Assembly: GCF_026340465.1 (NCBI RefSeq)
Contig: NZ_JAPEPC010000001.1
Coordinates: forward strand, 1,677,501 to 1,741,500
Source of the DNA: Streptomyces sp. NBC_01306
GTDB taxonomy: Bacteria; Actinomycetota; Actinomycetes; Streptomycetales; Streptomycetaceae
Reading direction: 5' to 3'
DNA length: 64,000 nucleotides
Below are positions 54,338-63,938 of the stretch, in pieces. Made by a program: the position numbers and the translations under genes. Position 1 is the stretch's first letter. The number at the start of each line of letters is the position of its first letter. The notes under the pieces are model-generated. The model was not told the origin of the DNA. It searched no databases and saw nothing but the letters and a program-made list of their open reading frames with translations.

Positions 54338-54982
54338 TTAGTAGCACTCCTGGACGCCCGGCTTGAGCCTCAGGCTCAAGTTGCTGAGCTTGAAAGTGCC
54401 GGCCGTGGTCGCCCACGCCGTCTGCTTCACGTGCTTCAGCGTCGCCTCATCGGCGCGCTGCGCGAAGCCGTTCGGATTGACGGCCTTCTCCGTGCCGTGC
54501 TCGATGCCCGTCTTGTTCGACGGGTCACCGGCCGCTACACCGATGTCGATGTTCTTGAACGTCGCATCGGCGTCGAGGCTCGCGACATCGAGGTACAGAT
54601 TCGTCGCCTCGACCGGCTTCTTGGCGTCGGTGCCCGCGTGCAGCTGCAGCGTGACGCTGCCAAGGCCGAACGGCAGGTTGGGTGTGACCACCGACTGGCA
54701 CATGTTGTTGATCGTGGCGCTGCTGAACCCCGACACGGCCACCGCGTGGGCGGCGCTCTTGCCGTTCAGGTCCTTGCCGGTCGCGACACTGCCGTACTGG
54801 ACGAAGTCCTGCCCGACCAGCTGGTCGGCACTGACCTTGAAGCTCTGGCCGGACACGCTGAACGAAGCGGCGAGCGCACCCTGCGCGAGGCCGACGCCCA
54901 CCGCAGCGGTGGCGACCACGCTCGGCACCATGACAAGCGCGAACCGCTTCCATCTGGTTCCGCCACGTACCTGGGAACTCAC
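54338..54982 (-). CDS. DUF6230-type exported protein
   Basis: The 214-residue protein begins with a basic stretch and a signal sequence (RGGTRWKRFALVMVPSVVATAAVGVGLAQGALAASFSVSG). The remainder is beta-rich and ends LSNLSLRLKPGVQECY. Some databases label relatives cholesterol esterase, but I see no GxSxG lipase motif, so that label is not supported. The GTG at 54982 follows AAGGAGG. It is the first gene of the operon, behind a long non-coding region with a dyad. Confidence 0.85.
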   Translation of the reverse strand: MSSQVRGGTRWKRFALVMVPSVVATAAVGVGLAQGALAASFSVSGQSFKVSADQLVGQDFVQYGSVATGKDLNGKSAAHAVAVSGFSSATINNMCQSVVTPNLPFGLGSVTLQLHAGTDAKKPVEATNLYLDVASLDADATFKNIDIGVAAGDPSNKTGIEHGTEKAVNPNGFAQRADEATLKHVKQTAWATTAGTFKLSNLSLRLKPGVQECY

Positions 54983-55331
54983 TTAGTTTCCTCCTTCTCG
55001 GACGTACATCTCCGGATCGGGTTCGAAGCCCGTCCTGGGATGGGAGAAGTGCTACGTCCTCGGGAAGGAGAGCGCCCGGTTCAGAAGCGCGAACCGCGTC
55101 CGAAGCACCGGCGATCACCCCCGAGCGACAACCACTGGCCACGCCTTCGCGCAACCGCTGGACAGGCCCCGCCGGGTGGCAGGAACCCCCCTGTCCCGCA
55201 GCCGGCGCCACTGCCGCCGACCGGCTCGGTGGGGACCCAAGCGGCCACGCCGCGACCGGATGTCGCGCCGGTGCGTGATTGGACCGAGCCTGGCCGATCG
55301 TGGTGCATTCGCGGCTGTGACACAAGGGGCT

Positions 55332-55349
55332 CGTTACCGGCTAGTAACG
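55332..55349. promoter_or_regulatory. Dyad CGTTAC-N6-GTAACG upstream of the DUF6230 operon
   Basis: CGTTAC (55332-55337) and GTAACG (55344-55349) form an 18-bp inverted repeat. A related GATAACC follows 5 nt later. Sites built from GTAAC-type half sites are used by several actinobacterial regulators, including MtrA-like ones. Which, if any, binds here is not known. Confidence 0.5.
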
Positions 55350-55478
55350 GCTCGATAACCGAACCGCGACCGGCCGATATCGCGCGGACACACAGGGTGG
55401 GGCCGACGCCGGCGCTACATCGGGCGGTAGGCGACCATAACCGGGCAGAAGGAGGTACCTGATTTACTCGGAGTAACA

Positions 55479-55518
55479 GACGGCCGCAATTGCCAAGCTT
55501 TGGCAAAGTACGGCCGTC
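55479..55518 (-). terminator. Two-tier hairpin downstream of the YbbN-type gene
   Basis: GACGGCCG (55479-55486) pairs with CGGCCGTC (55511-55518), and inside it TTGCCAA (55490-55496) pairs with TTGGCAA (55500-55506). It lies about 75 nt after the thioredoxin-like gene's stop on the minus strand. Confidence 0.65.
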
Positions 55519-55593
55519 GGTTATCGCTGTGTCGCCAAATCGTCAGCATCAACCCGCCGACGCCGCGCGTTTAGTGACTGTTCAGAACCCTCG

Positions 55594-56571
55594 TCAGAAC
55601 AACACGCGCGCCAGGGCGGAACGGGCGGCGGTCACCCTCGGGTCGTCGGATCCGATCACTTCGAAGAGCTGGAGCAGATGGACCCGTGCGGCCTCGCGGT
55701 CGTCACCCACCGTCCGCTGCACGGTCTGGACCAGACGGCCGAAGGCGTCCTCGATATGACCGCCCACCAGATCGAGGTCGGCCGCGGCGATCTGCGCCTT
55801 GACATCGGCGGGGCTGTCGGCCGCGTCCTTCCGGACCTGCTGGGGGTCCAGACCCTGGACCCGGCCGAGCAGTTCGGCCTGGGCGAGGCCGAGCTTGGCC
55901 TCCTCGTTGGCCGGGTCCTGCGAGAGGACATTCCGGTACGCCTGGACCGCGCTGTCGAAGTCATTGGCGTCCAGCGCCTGTACGGCCGCTTCGAGCAGTG
56001 CGTCATAGGGGCCGGCCGGCACCTCGGCGGGCTCGGCGTCCGCGGCGGGCGGCTCCGCTTCCGGGTCCACCGGGATCCCGGTGATCCCGAAGCGCTCCTC
56101 GCCGACCTGGATCAACTGGTCGAGGGTCTGCCGGATCTGGGCCTCGGGCGCCGCACCCTGGAAGAGCGGGAGGGCCTGCCCGGCGACCACGGCGAAAACG
56201 GCCGGAATCCCCTGGATCCCGAACTGCTGCATCAGCATCTGGTTGGCGTCGACGTCGACCTTGGCGAGCAGGAAGCGGCCGTTGTACTCGACGGCGAGGC
56301 GCTCCAGCAGCGGGCCGAGCTGCTTGCAGGGCTCGCACCACTCGGCCCAGAAGTCGATGACGACCGGGACCTCGGCGGAGCGCTGGATGACATCGCGCTC
56401 AAAACCGGCTTCGTCGACGTCGATCACCAGCGAGACGGGCGAGACGGCCGCTGCGCCGCCCTGCCTTGCGGTCTCGGCGCGCGCCTGCTCCGCTTTCTGC
56501 CGGGCCTCGCCGGCGGCCTTCACTGCGGCGAGGTCGACGACGCCGCTCATGGACATGTTCCTAGGCTGCAT
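55594..56571 (-). CDS. Thioredoxin-domain/TPR co-chaperone (YbbN/CnoX type)
   Basis: The 325-residue protein has an N-terminal linker, a thioredoxin domain (about 45-160) with WCEPC at C79/C82 in place of WCGPC, and a C-terminal TPR-like helical region (LLEAAVQALDANDFDSAVQAYRNVL...). This matches the YbbN/CnoX family, which binds unfolded or oxidised proteins and hands them to chaperones. The ATG at 56571 is used. A long non-coding stretch with a palindrome separates it from the divergent TetR gene. Confidence 0.9.
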   Translation of the reverse strand: MQPRNMSMSGVVDLAAVKAAGEARQKAEQARAETARQGGAAAVSPVSLVIDVDEAGFERDVIQRSAEVPVVIDFWAEWCEPCKQLGPLLERLAVEYNGRFLLAKVDVDANQMLMQQFGIQGIPAVFAVVAGQALPLFQGAAPEAQIRQTLDQLIQVGEERFGITGIPVDPEAEPPAADAEPAEVPAGPYDALLEAAVQALDANDFDSAVQAYRNVLSQDPANEEAKLGLAQAELLGRVQGLDPQQVRKDAADSPADVKAQIAAADLDLVGGHIEDAFGRLVQTVQRTVGDDREAARVHLLQLFEVIGSDDPRVTAARSALARVLF

Positions 56572-56959
56572 ACGTACATCCTCCCCCCTCCGCCACTCGT
56601 TCAGGAAAGCCGTTCAGGAAAGCTGTCGGCGTAATCCGCCGGTGGTGCGGGCCCGGCCCGTCCGTACACCCCCCGCCGGATGCGGGGCGTACGGATGGAC
56701 ACGGACCATCAGTCCGACCCCGATGAGGGGCCCGGGACAGGCGCAGGGTCCCCACCCAGGCGCCAGTGGCTCTGTTGTGCTGTTGTGCTGTTGTGTCACC
56801 CGGTTGTCGCGTGGTCGTCGCGTGGTGCTCGTGCAGCAGGGGCGCGCTTGCGCCTCTTTACGCTACGAGTCGTAGCGTAACTGGTCGACCGGGAGCAGGG
56901 CGTAAATTCTCCGACGGTTTCCCGTGATCTGACTCACGGCGGCTGAGCTACTGACCGGT
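56572..56959. other. 388-nt divergent intergenic region (YbbN-type/TetR)
   Basis: No gene seen. It contains three copies of the 8-mer TGTTGTGC (56773-56796, last copy with one change) and a 23-bp palindrome at 56858-56880. Promoters of both flanking genes must lie here. Confidence 0.6.
56858..56880. promoter_or_regulatory. 23-bp palindrome, likely TetR operator
   Basis: TTACGCTACGA (56858-56868) and TCGTAGCGTAA (56870-56880) are perfect inverted repeats around one central G. It lies 79 nt upstream of a TetR gene and has the size and symmetry of a TetR-family operator, so autoregulation is likely. Confidence 0.75.
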
Positions 56960-57595
56960 ATGGTCGCGGTCATGCCCTTCAGCAAGCCCACCCGAACGGG
57001 TCGCCCACGCTCCGCAGAGGCCGATACCGCGATCCTCGTGGCGACCAGAGCCGCGCTGGTCGACCTGGGCTGGTCGAAGCTGACGATGGGCGAGGTGGCG
57101 ACCCGCGCCGGAGTGGCCAAGACGACGCTCTATCGCCGCTGGTCGCACAAGAACGAACTGGTCGTGGACGCCGTGGCGGTCCTCTTCGACGAACTCGAAC
57201 TCCCCGACCGGGGCAGTCTGACCGCGGACATCGAGGGCGTGGTGCTCCAGTTCGCCGCGCTCCTCGCGCGGCCCGAGACCAAGACCGCGCTGATGGCGGT
57301 GGTCGCCGAGTCGATCAGCGACGAGGCGCTGCGCGCCCGGATCCGCTCGGCCATCGTCGACCGGCAGAAGCGGCTGGTGACCATCGGCCGCGAACGGGCC
57401 CAGGCCCGGGGTGAACTCCCCACCGAGGACGACCCCGAGGCCTCGGCCCGGCACACCGACCTGATCTTCGACGTGGTCGCGGGCGCGGTGGTGCACCGGG
57501 CCCTGGTGAGCGCGGAGCCGGTGGACGAGGAGTGGGCACGCGAGTTCACCGTGCTGCTCTGCTCCGGGCTGAGTGCCCCGGCCCCGCCCGCCTGA
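56960..57595 (+). CDS. TetR/AcrR-family transcriptional regulator
   Basis: The 211-residue protein has an HTH near residues 20-65 (ILVATRAALVDLGWSKLTMGEVATRAGVAKTTLYRRWSHKNELV) and a TetR_C domain. The ATG at 56960 or 56972 (MPFSKPTRTGRPRSAE) may be used. A perfect 23-bp palindrome upstream is its likely operator. No dedicated target gene is adjacent except the divergent YbbN-type gene. Confidence 0.88.
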   Translation: MVAVMPFSKPTRTGRPRSAEADTAILVATRAALVDLGWSKLTMGEVATRAGVAKTTLYRRWSHKNELVVDAVAVLFDELELPDRGSLTADIEGVVLQFAALLARPETKTALMAVVAESISDEALRARIRSAIVDRQKRLVTIGRERAQARGELPTEDDPEASARHTDLIFDVVAGAVVHRALVSAEPVDEEWAREFTVLLCSGLSAPAPPA

Positions 57596-57660
57596 TCCCC
57601 CGGCCCGCCTGATCCCCGGTCCGGACCCGGCGGCGGTCCGCCGCCGGCGGGTGCCGCGGC

Positions 57661-57708
57661 CGGACTGGGCAGCGGTCGGACTGGGCAGCGGTCGGACTGG
57701 GCAGCGGT
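57661..57708. repeat. 16-bp tandem repeat, three copies
   Basis: CGGACTGGGCAGCGGT is present three times exactly in the short gap between the TetR gene and the convergent SDR gene, ending 20 nt before the latter's stop. Confidence 0.95.
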
Positions 57709-57727
57709 CTGCCCGAACGGGTGCCGG

Positions 57728-58735
57728 TCAGACCTGGTAACGGTCCGCCGCGAACAGGTGCAGATGCTCCGCGATCCACTCCGATGTCTGCTTCAGCCCG
57801 TCGGTGAGCGCGACTTCGGGCTGCCAGCCCGCCCATTCGCGGGCCCGCGAGTTGTCCGAGAGCAGCCGCTGGACCTCGCTGCCCGAAGGGCGGAGCCTGG
57901 CCGGGTCGACGACGACCTCGGCGTCCCGGCCGGAGGCCGCGATCAGCGCCTGCGCCAGGTCCCCGATCGAAATCTCCTGGCCGGTACCGAGGTTGACGCT
58001 CTCGCCCAGCGCCCGGTCGCAGTCGGCCAGCGCGAGGAAGCCGCGCGCGGTGTCCGTGACATAGGTGAAGTCACGGGTCGGCGTGAGCGAGCCGAGCTTG
58101 ATCTCCCGGGCCCCGGAGTGGAGCTGGGCGAGGATGGCCGGGATGACGGCGCGCGCGGACTGCCGGGGGCCGTAGGTGTTGAAGGGCCGCACCACCGTCA
58201 CCGGCAGCTCGAACGCGTGCCAGTGGGACAGCGCCATCATGTCGGCGCCGATCTTGGACGCGGAGTACGGGGACTGCGGCTGGAGCGGGTGCTGTTCGCT
58301 GATCGGGGCGGTGAGCGCGGTCCCGTACACCTCGCTGGTGGAGGTGTGCAGAAGACGGCGTACGGAGTGCCGGCGGCAGGACTCGGCGATGTTCTCGGTA
58401 CCGACGACATTCGTGGCGACGTACGCGCCGGGGGCGTCGTAGCTGTAGGGGATGCCGATCAGCGCGGCGAGGTGGAAGACCGTGTCGCAGCCCGCCACGG
58501 CGTCGTCGACGCGGCCCGCGTCCCGGACGTCGCCCGCCACCATCTCGACCTGGGAGCTGCCCAGATGGCGGGCGAGGTGCCCCTTCTCGCCGTACGGCTT
58601 GTAGTGGACGAACGCCCGGACCCGCGCCCCCTGCTCCACCAGGAGGTCGACCAGGGTCGAGCCGATGAAGCCCTCGGCTCCGGTGACGAGGACGGTGCGG
58701 TTCTGCCAGCTGGACGTGGTCGGCGAGGTGGTCAT
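57728..58735 (-). CDS. Extended SDR: NAD-dependent epimerase/dehydratase
   Basis: The 335-residue sugar-nucleotide enzyme has VLVTGAEGFIGSTLVDLL, the catalytic Thr/Ser region TSTSEVYG, YSASK (Tyr-Lys) and VVRPFNTYGPRQ. It resembles UDP/GDP-sugar 4,6-dehydratases and epimerases of the LegB/RmlB-like group. The ATG at 58735 overlaps the stop of the MurG-like gene (ATGA), so both form one operon, and a change to a cell-wall or glycolipid sugar is likely. Exact substrate unknown. Confidence 0.88.
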   Translation of the reverse strand: MTTSPTTSSWQNRTVLVTGAEGFIGSTLVDLLVEQGARVRAFVHYKPYGEKGHLARHLGSSQVEMVAGDVRDAGRVDDAVAGCDTVFHLAALIGIPYSYDAPGAYVATNVVGTENIAESCRRHSVRRLLHTSTSEVYGTALTAPISEQHPLQPQSPYSASKIGADMMALSHWHAFELPVTVVRPFNTYGPRQSARAVIPAILAQLHSGAREIKLGSLTPTRDFTYVTDTARGFLALADCDRALGESVNLGTGQEISIGDLAQALIAASGRDAEVVVDPARLRPSGSEVQRLLSDNSRAREWAGWQPEVALTDGLKQTSEWIAEHLHLFAADRYQV

Positions 58736-59880
58736 GGGGTGAACTCCTTTGCGTGGGACAGGCTTGAGTGGGAGAGGACGCGGGCGGCGAGCAGATCGGC
58801 CGCCCTGGCGTGGGTGGAGGGGCCGGCGGCACCGCTCATCGCGGCGAGCCGGGCGGGGTCGGCGAGGAGTGGGCCCGCCACTTCGGCGAGCCGCTCCGCC
58901 GTCGTCTCCTCGTCGGCGATCAGCACCCCGGCCCCGGCGTCGCTGAGGACGCGGGCGTTGTGGGTCTGGTGGTCGCCCGGCGCGTGCGGATACGGGACGA
59001 GGATCGCGGGCACCCCGGTGGTGGCGAGTTCGGCGACCGTGGCGGAGCCGGCCCGGCAGACCACCAGATCGGCCGCGGCGTACGCGAGGTCCATCCGGTC
59101 CAGATAGGGCACGGCGCGGGCGATCCGGCAGCCGCCCTCGTCCGCGAGCCGGGTCCGGGCCGCCTCCAGGGCGGCCGGACCGGTCTTGATGAGCAGATGG
59201 ACGTCCGTACGCGCCTGCCAGCGGGCCGCGAGCCCGACCGCGGCGGCGGTGAGCCGGGCGGCGCCGAGGCTGCCGCCGTTGACCAGCAGCAGCCGCGCCC
59301 CGGCGGGGACACCGAGCGCCCGGCGGGCCTCCGCCCGCAGCGCGGGACGGTCGAGCGCCGCTATCGGTGCGGCGATCGGCATCCCGACCGTCTCCGCGTT
59401 CTCGCCGCCCGCGAGGTGGGCCCGGCTGCGGTCGAAGGCCACGGTGAGATGCGGGGTGAGCCGGGCCGCGAACTGGTTGGCGCGGCCCGGCACCGCGTTG
59501 GACTCATGGATGACGCTGGGCACCCCGGCCATCCGGGCGCCGAGTATCACCGGCGCGCTGGGGTAGCCGCCCATGCCGACCGCGACATGGGCCCCCTGCT
59601 CGCGCAGGATCGTCCGGCACTGCACGCCCGACTTCAGCAGGGCGGCCGGCAGCAGATAGCGCCGGGCGCCGAGCGCCGGGTCGAAGGGGATCATGTCGAC
59701 GGTGTGCAGCGGGTATCCGGCGCCGGGTATGAGCGTGGATTCGAGGCCGCGTTCGGTGCCGACGAAGGAGATCACCGCGCCGGGTACGGCCCGGCGCAAG
59801 GCGTCGGCGAGGGCCAGGCCGGGGTAGATGTGACCCCCGGTGCCGCCCGCACCGATCACGACGGAGAGTGGTGTGCGCAT
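58732..59880 (-). CDS. MurG-like UDP-GlcNAc glycosyltransferase (second copy likely)
   Basis: The 382-residue GT28 protein has the MurG motifs [45 protein letters not shown] and [11 protein letters not shown], the same set used by MurG to add GlcNAc to lipid I. The true murG usually lies in the dcw division cluster, and no dcw gene is nearby, so this is probably a paralogue. The ATG at 59880 is preferred over an upstream in-frame ATG at 59946, which overlaps the divergent regulator gene. With the coupled SDR it may modify wall or lipid intermediates under control of the divergent two-component system. Confidence 0.85.
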   Translation of the reverse strand: MRTPLSVVIGAGGTGGHIYPGLALADALRRAVPGAVISFVGTERGLESTLIPGAGYPLHTVDMIPFDPALGARRYLLPAALLKSGVQCRTILREQGAHVAVGMGGYPSAPVILGARMAGVPSVIHESNAVPGRANQFAARLTPHLTVAFDRSRAHLAGGENAETVGMPIAAPIAALDRPALRAEARRALGVPAGARLLLVNGGSLGAARLTAAAVGLAARWQARTDVHLLIKTGPAALEAARTRLADEGGCRIARAVPYLDRMDLAYAAADLVVCRAGSATVAELATTGVPAILVPYPHAPGDHQTHNARVLSDAGAGVLIADEETTAERLAEVAGPLLADPARLAAMSGAAGPSTHARAADLLAARVLSHSSLSHAKEFTP

Positions 59881-59904
59881 GGGCAGCACACTCGCGTCGG
59901 GGCG

Positions 59905-59920
59905 TAAGAAGGTTCTAAGA
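59905..59920. promoter_or_regulatory. Direct repeat TAAGA-N6-TAAGA between the MurG-like operon and the two-component system
   Basis: TAAGA occurs at 59905-59909 and 59916-59920, an 11-bp period (one helical turn), in a spacer of only 64 nt. Direct repeats at this spacing are typical of OmpR-family sites, so the adjacent regulator may control both directions. Confidence 0.6.
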
Positions 59921-59944
59921 GCCGGGTTTGGCAGGCTTTGCTCC

Positions 59945-60672
<728 letters not shown>

Positions 60673-60676
<4 letters not shown>

Positions 60677-62076
60677 GCGCCCGCGGTGACGGGGGCCGCA
60701 GCCGCCGGGCGCCGTCCCACCGGCTCGGTGCGCGCTGGCGCCGCCGCCGTCCGCTGCGCACCCGGCTCGCCCTGACCGCTTCGGCGGCCGTGGCCCTGGT
60801 CGCGCTCGGGGTGTGCGCTGCGGCCTTCTTCGTCGAGCGGTACGAGATCTACCACCAGCTGGACCTCAATCTCATCCAGTCGGCGGCGGTGTCCGGCGGC
60901 GGGCGCGGCGGCGGGACGCCCGGGGTGGTCGAGGGCCAGTGCCAGTTCCTGGCGTCGCCCGCCTGCTCACAGATCGTGCCGGCGCATCCGTCGGCGGACC
61001 CCGCGAAGCCGTACCTCCTGCCGGTGTCGGGAGCGGTCCGTGAGGTCGCCGCGGGCACCCGCGCACCGTACTTCAGCAACATCACCCTGGAGGGGCGTCC
61101 CACCCGGATGCTCACCACCACCTTCGGCCACCGTGAGGCGGTGCAGGTCGCCCTGCGCGCCGACCCGGTGGAGAAGAGCGTGCGGCGGACGGCCCAGCTG
61201 CTCGCTGCGGTCGGCGGCGCCGGGGTGCTGATCGCCGCGGCGCTGGGCTACTGGGTGTCGCGCACCGGTCTGGCGCCCGTCGCCCGGCTCACCGGGGCCG
61301 CCGAGCGGATCGCGGCCACCCGGGACCCCCGCCACCGCATCGAGCTGCCACCGGGACCCGCGACCCGGGAGGACGAGATCACCCGGCTGGCCACCACGTT
61401 CAACACCATGCTGGGTGAGCTGGAGCAGTCGGTGACCGCCCAGCGCCGACTGGTGGCGGACGCCTCCCACGAGCTGCGCACCCCGCTCACGGCGCTGCGG
61501 ACCAACGCGGAACTCCTCGCCCGCGCCGACCGGTTGACCACCGCTCAGCGCGACCGGGCGGCCGGCGCCCTCACCCGGCAGATCCACGAGGTGACGACGC
61601 TGGTGAACGACCTGATCGAACTGGCCCGCGACGAGGAGCCCGTACCGCTCGTGGAGAGTGTCCGGCTGGCCCCGCTGGTCGAGCACGCGGTGACGGCGGC
61701 CCGCGGCCACTGGCCGGGGATCGCCTTCACCGTGGAGACGGCGGCCGACCCGGCACTGAACGGCGTACCGGCGCGGCTCTCCCGGCTGATTGCCAATCTG
61801 CTCTCGAACGCCGCGAAGTTCTCGGGCGACGGCGGTGAGGTCGAGACCGTCCTCACCTCGACGGAACTGACCGTGCGCGACCACGGGCCGGGGATCGCGC
61901 CCGATGACCTGCCGTATGTCTTCGACCGCTTCTACCGGGCCCGCGCCGCCCGCGCGCTGCCCGGCTCCGGCCTGGGTCTCGCGATGGCCCGCCAGATCGC
62001 CCGAGCGCACGGGGCGGAACTCACCGCGGAGCAGGCGCCGGGCGGCGGGGCGCTCTTCCGGCTGCGCCTGCCGTGA
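60673..62076 (+). CDS. Sensor histidine kinase, partner of the OmpR-type regulator
   Basis: The 467-residue protein has two TM helices ([21 protein letters not shown] and [20 protein letters not shown]) around an extracytoplasmic region of about 120 residues with a Cys pair ([14 protein letters not shown]). HAMP, HisKA ([22 protein letters not shown]) and HATPase ([33 protein letters not shown]) follow. The GTG at 60673 overlaps the regulator stop. The Cys pair may form a disulfide in the sensor domain. Signal unknown. Confidence 0.93.
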
Positions 62077-62095
62077 GGCCGGGAGGCCGGGGATG

Positions 62096-62953
62096 TCACC
62101 GGGCGAGGCGGCCGAGCAGTGACGACGCGGCGAGCACGCCGAGCGCGGCGGCCACCACCAGCACCGCGTAGTCCAGGCCCAGATGGGCAGGGGTGCCGAG
62201 CAACAGCCCGCGCAGGGCGTCGACCTGGTAGCTCAGCGGATTGGCCTTGCTGATCGCCTGGAGCCAGCCGGGCATGATCGCGACCGGGTACAGGGCGTTG
62301 GAGCCGAAGAACAGCGGCATGGTGATGGCCTGTCCGATCCCCATCAGCCGGTCGCGGGTCAGCACGATCCCGGCGATGGTCATGGACAGACAGGAGAAGA
62401 ACGCCGAGCCCAGGATCACGATCACGGCAACGCCGAGCAGCCGCAGCGGGTTCCAGGTCAGGGCGACGCCGAGCAGTGCGGCGATGACGATCACCACGAC
62501 CGCCTGGATCAGGGCCTTCACTCCGGCGGCAAACGCCTTGCCGGTGATCAGGGCGGCTCTGGGGGTCGGTGTGACCAGCAGTTTGGTGAGGATTCCGGCA
62601 TCACGCTCCCAGATGATCTGGATGCCGTAGAAGATCGCGATGAACATCGCGGACTGGGCGATGATGCCGGGCGCGAGATAGTCGATGTACGGGATGCCGC
62701 CGGTCGGGATGGCTCTGATCCGGGTGAAGGTCTCACCGAAGATCAGCAGCCACAGCGCCGGCTGGACGGCCCTGGTGTACAGCTCGGTGCGGTCGTGGCG
62801 CAGCTTCTGCAGCTCGACCAGGCACATGGCCGCGACCCTGGCCGGCACCATCCGCGGGCCGGTGCGCGGCTTCGGCGGGACCAGCAGCAGCCCGAGCCCG
62901 GCGCGGGTGGCGTCAGCCGACGCGGGTCGCGGTGCGGCGGGTGGAACGGACAT
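62096..62953 (-). CDS. ABC-2 type transporter permease (DrrB-like)
   Basis: The 285-residue membrane protein has six predicted TM helices (WLLIFGETF, IIAQSAMFIAIFYGIQIIWERDAGILTKLLVTPTPRAALITGK, and later segments) and matches the DrrB export permease group. The ATG at 62953 is used; the preceding GGAGG is about 10 nt upstream. The gene overlaps the end of the ATPase gene by 41 nt, so the two proteins are made together. Export of a drug or lipid is likely. Confidence 0.9.
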   Translation of the reverse strand: MSVPPAAPRPASADATRAGLGLLLVPPKPRTGPRMVPARVAAMCLVELQKLRHDRTELYTRAVQPALWLLIFGETFTRIRAIPTGGIPYIDYLAPGIIAQSAMFIAIFYGIQIIWERDAGILTKLLVTPTPRAALITGKAFAAGVKALIQAVVVIVIAALLGVALTWNPLRLLGVAVIVILGSAFFSCLSMTIAGIVLTRDRLMGIGQAITMPLFFGSNALYPVAIMPGWLQAISKANPLSYQVDALRGLLLGTPAHLGLDYAVLVVAAALGVLAASSLLGRLAR

Positions 62954-63938
62954 CGCGGAACTCACCTCCCTGCTCGTCGAGACCGCTGCCCGCGACGTCC
63001 CGGAAGACGTCCTCCAGCGTGGGTTCGGTGTCCTTGGCGGTGTCCTTGCCGTGGGCGGTGTCCTTGCCGTGCACCGGGTCCTTGCCGTGGGCGGCGGGGG
63101 TGCCCTCCGTGGAGGCGGTGGTGGGAGCGGCCGTGGACCCCGCGGGACCCGTGGAGCCTTCGCTCCGGGCTCGGCGGCGCTCCCGCAGGTCGGCTCTGAG
63201 CTCTTCGGGGGTGCCGAGCGCCCGTACCCGGCCCTGGTGCATCAGCGCGAGCCGGTCGCAGTACTGCTCGGCCTCGTCCATGTAGTGCGTGGTCACGAGG
63301 ACGGTCATCCCGGTGGCCTCGCGTACGGCGTCGATGTGCTCCCAGACGCTGGTCCGGGCGATCGGGTCGAGGCCGATGGTCGGCTCGTCGAGAATGAGCA
63401 GCCGGGGCGCGCTGACCAGCGCCTGGGCGAGTTCGAGGCGGCGGATCATGCCGCCCGAGTAGGTCTTGGCGAGCCGGTCGGCGGTCCCGTCGAGGCCGAC
63501 GGCGGCCAGCGCCTGGCCGACCCGCTCGGCCCGTTCGCGCCGGGAGACGTCGAAGACCCGCGCGAACAGCTCCACGTTCTCCCGTGCGGTCAGCCCTGCG
63601 TCGGCGGAGAGCTGCTGCGGTACGTAGCCGAGCAGGCGCCGCACCGCCATCCGCTCCTTCGCCGCGTCGTGCCCGAACACCCGCACCCGGCCGGCCGGGA
63701 CCGGCAGCAGGGTGGTGATGCAGCGGATGACGGTGGTCTTGCCCGCGCCGTTCGGGCCGAGCAGGCCGAAGACCTCGCCTGCGGCGACGGAGAGGTCCAC
63801 ACCGTCGACGGCCCTGGTCTCACCGAAGGCGTACTCCAGTCCGCTGCAAGCGACGGCCGCCGCGCTGCCGGTCTCCCCCAAGCCGCCGTTGTCACCGCCC
63901 TTGTCGCTGCCCTTGTCGCTGCTCCGGCCGGCGCTCAT
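62913..63938 (-). CDS. ABC transporter ATP-binding protein (DrrA-like)
   Basis: The 341-residue ATPase has Walker A GPNGAGKTT, signature YSGGM, Walker B LLILDEPTIGLD and the H-loop VTTHYMDEAEQ. Before the usual C-terminal TLEDVF box there is an unusual insertion of about 30 residues made of AHGKDT-type hexapeptides (18-bp DNA units, 63042-63095). The ATG at 63938 overlaps the stop of the upstream gene and follows GGAGG. The permease downstream completes the exporter. Confidence 0.92.
   Translation of the reverse strand: MSAGRSSDKGSDKGGDNGGLGETGSAAAVACSGLEYAFGETRAVDGVDLSVAAGEVFGLLGPNGAGKTTVIRCITTLLPVPAGRVRVFGHDAAKERMAVRRLLGYVPQQLSADAGLTARENVELFARVFDVSRRERAERVGQALAAVGLDGTADRLAKTYSGGMIRRLELAQALVSAPRLLILDEPTIGLDPIARTSVWEHIDAVREATGMTVLVTTHYMDEAEQYCDRLALMHQGRVRALGTPEELRADLRERRRARSEGSTGPAGSTAAPTTASTEGTPAAHGKDPVHGKDTAHGKDTAKDTEPTLEDVFRDVAGSGLDEQGGEFRDVRSTRRTATRVG
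63042..63095. repeat. 18-bp tandem repeat inside the DrrA-like gene
   Basis: Three units of GTCCTTGCCGTGGGCGGT-type sequence (63042-63059, 63060-63077, 63078-63095) encode HGKD repeats in the linker before the TLEDVF box. Confidence 0.95.

Larger units (their letters stand above)
54983..55593. other. 611-nt non-coding region upstream of the DUF6230 operon
   Basis: No gene is supported in this stretch. It holds the DUF6230 promoter, the dyad at 55332-55349, and the trx-like gene's terminator at 55479-55518. A perfect AAGGAGGT (55450-55457) on the plus strand precedes only a five-codon frame and a 13-nt palindrome (TTACTCGGAGTAA, 55463-55475). Confidence 0.6.

Noticed and set aside
54338..54982. 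Cholesterol esterase
   Set aside because: This label is used for relatives in some databases, but no serine hydrolase motif is present.
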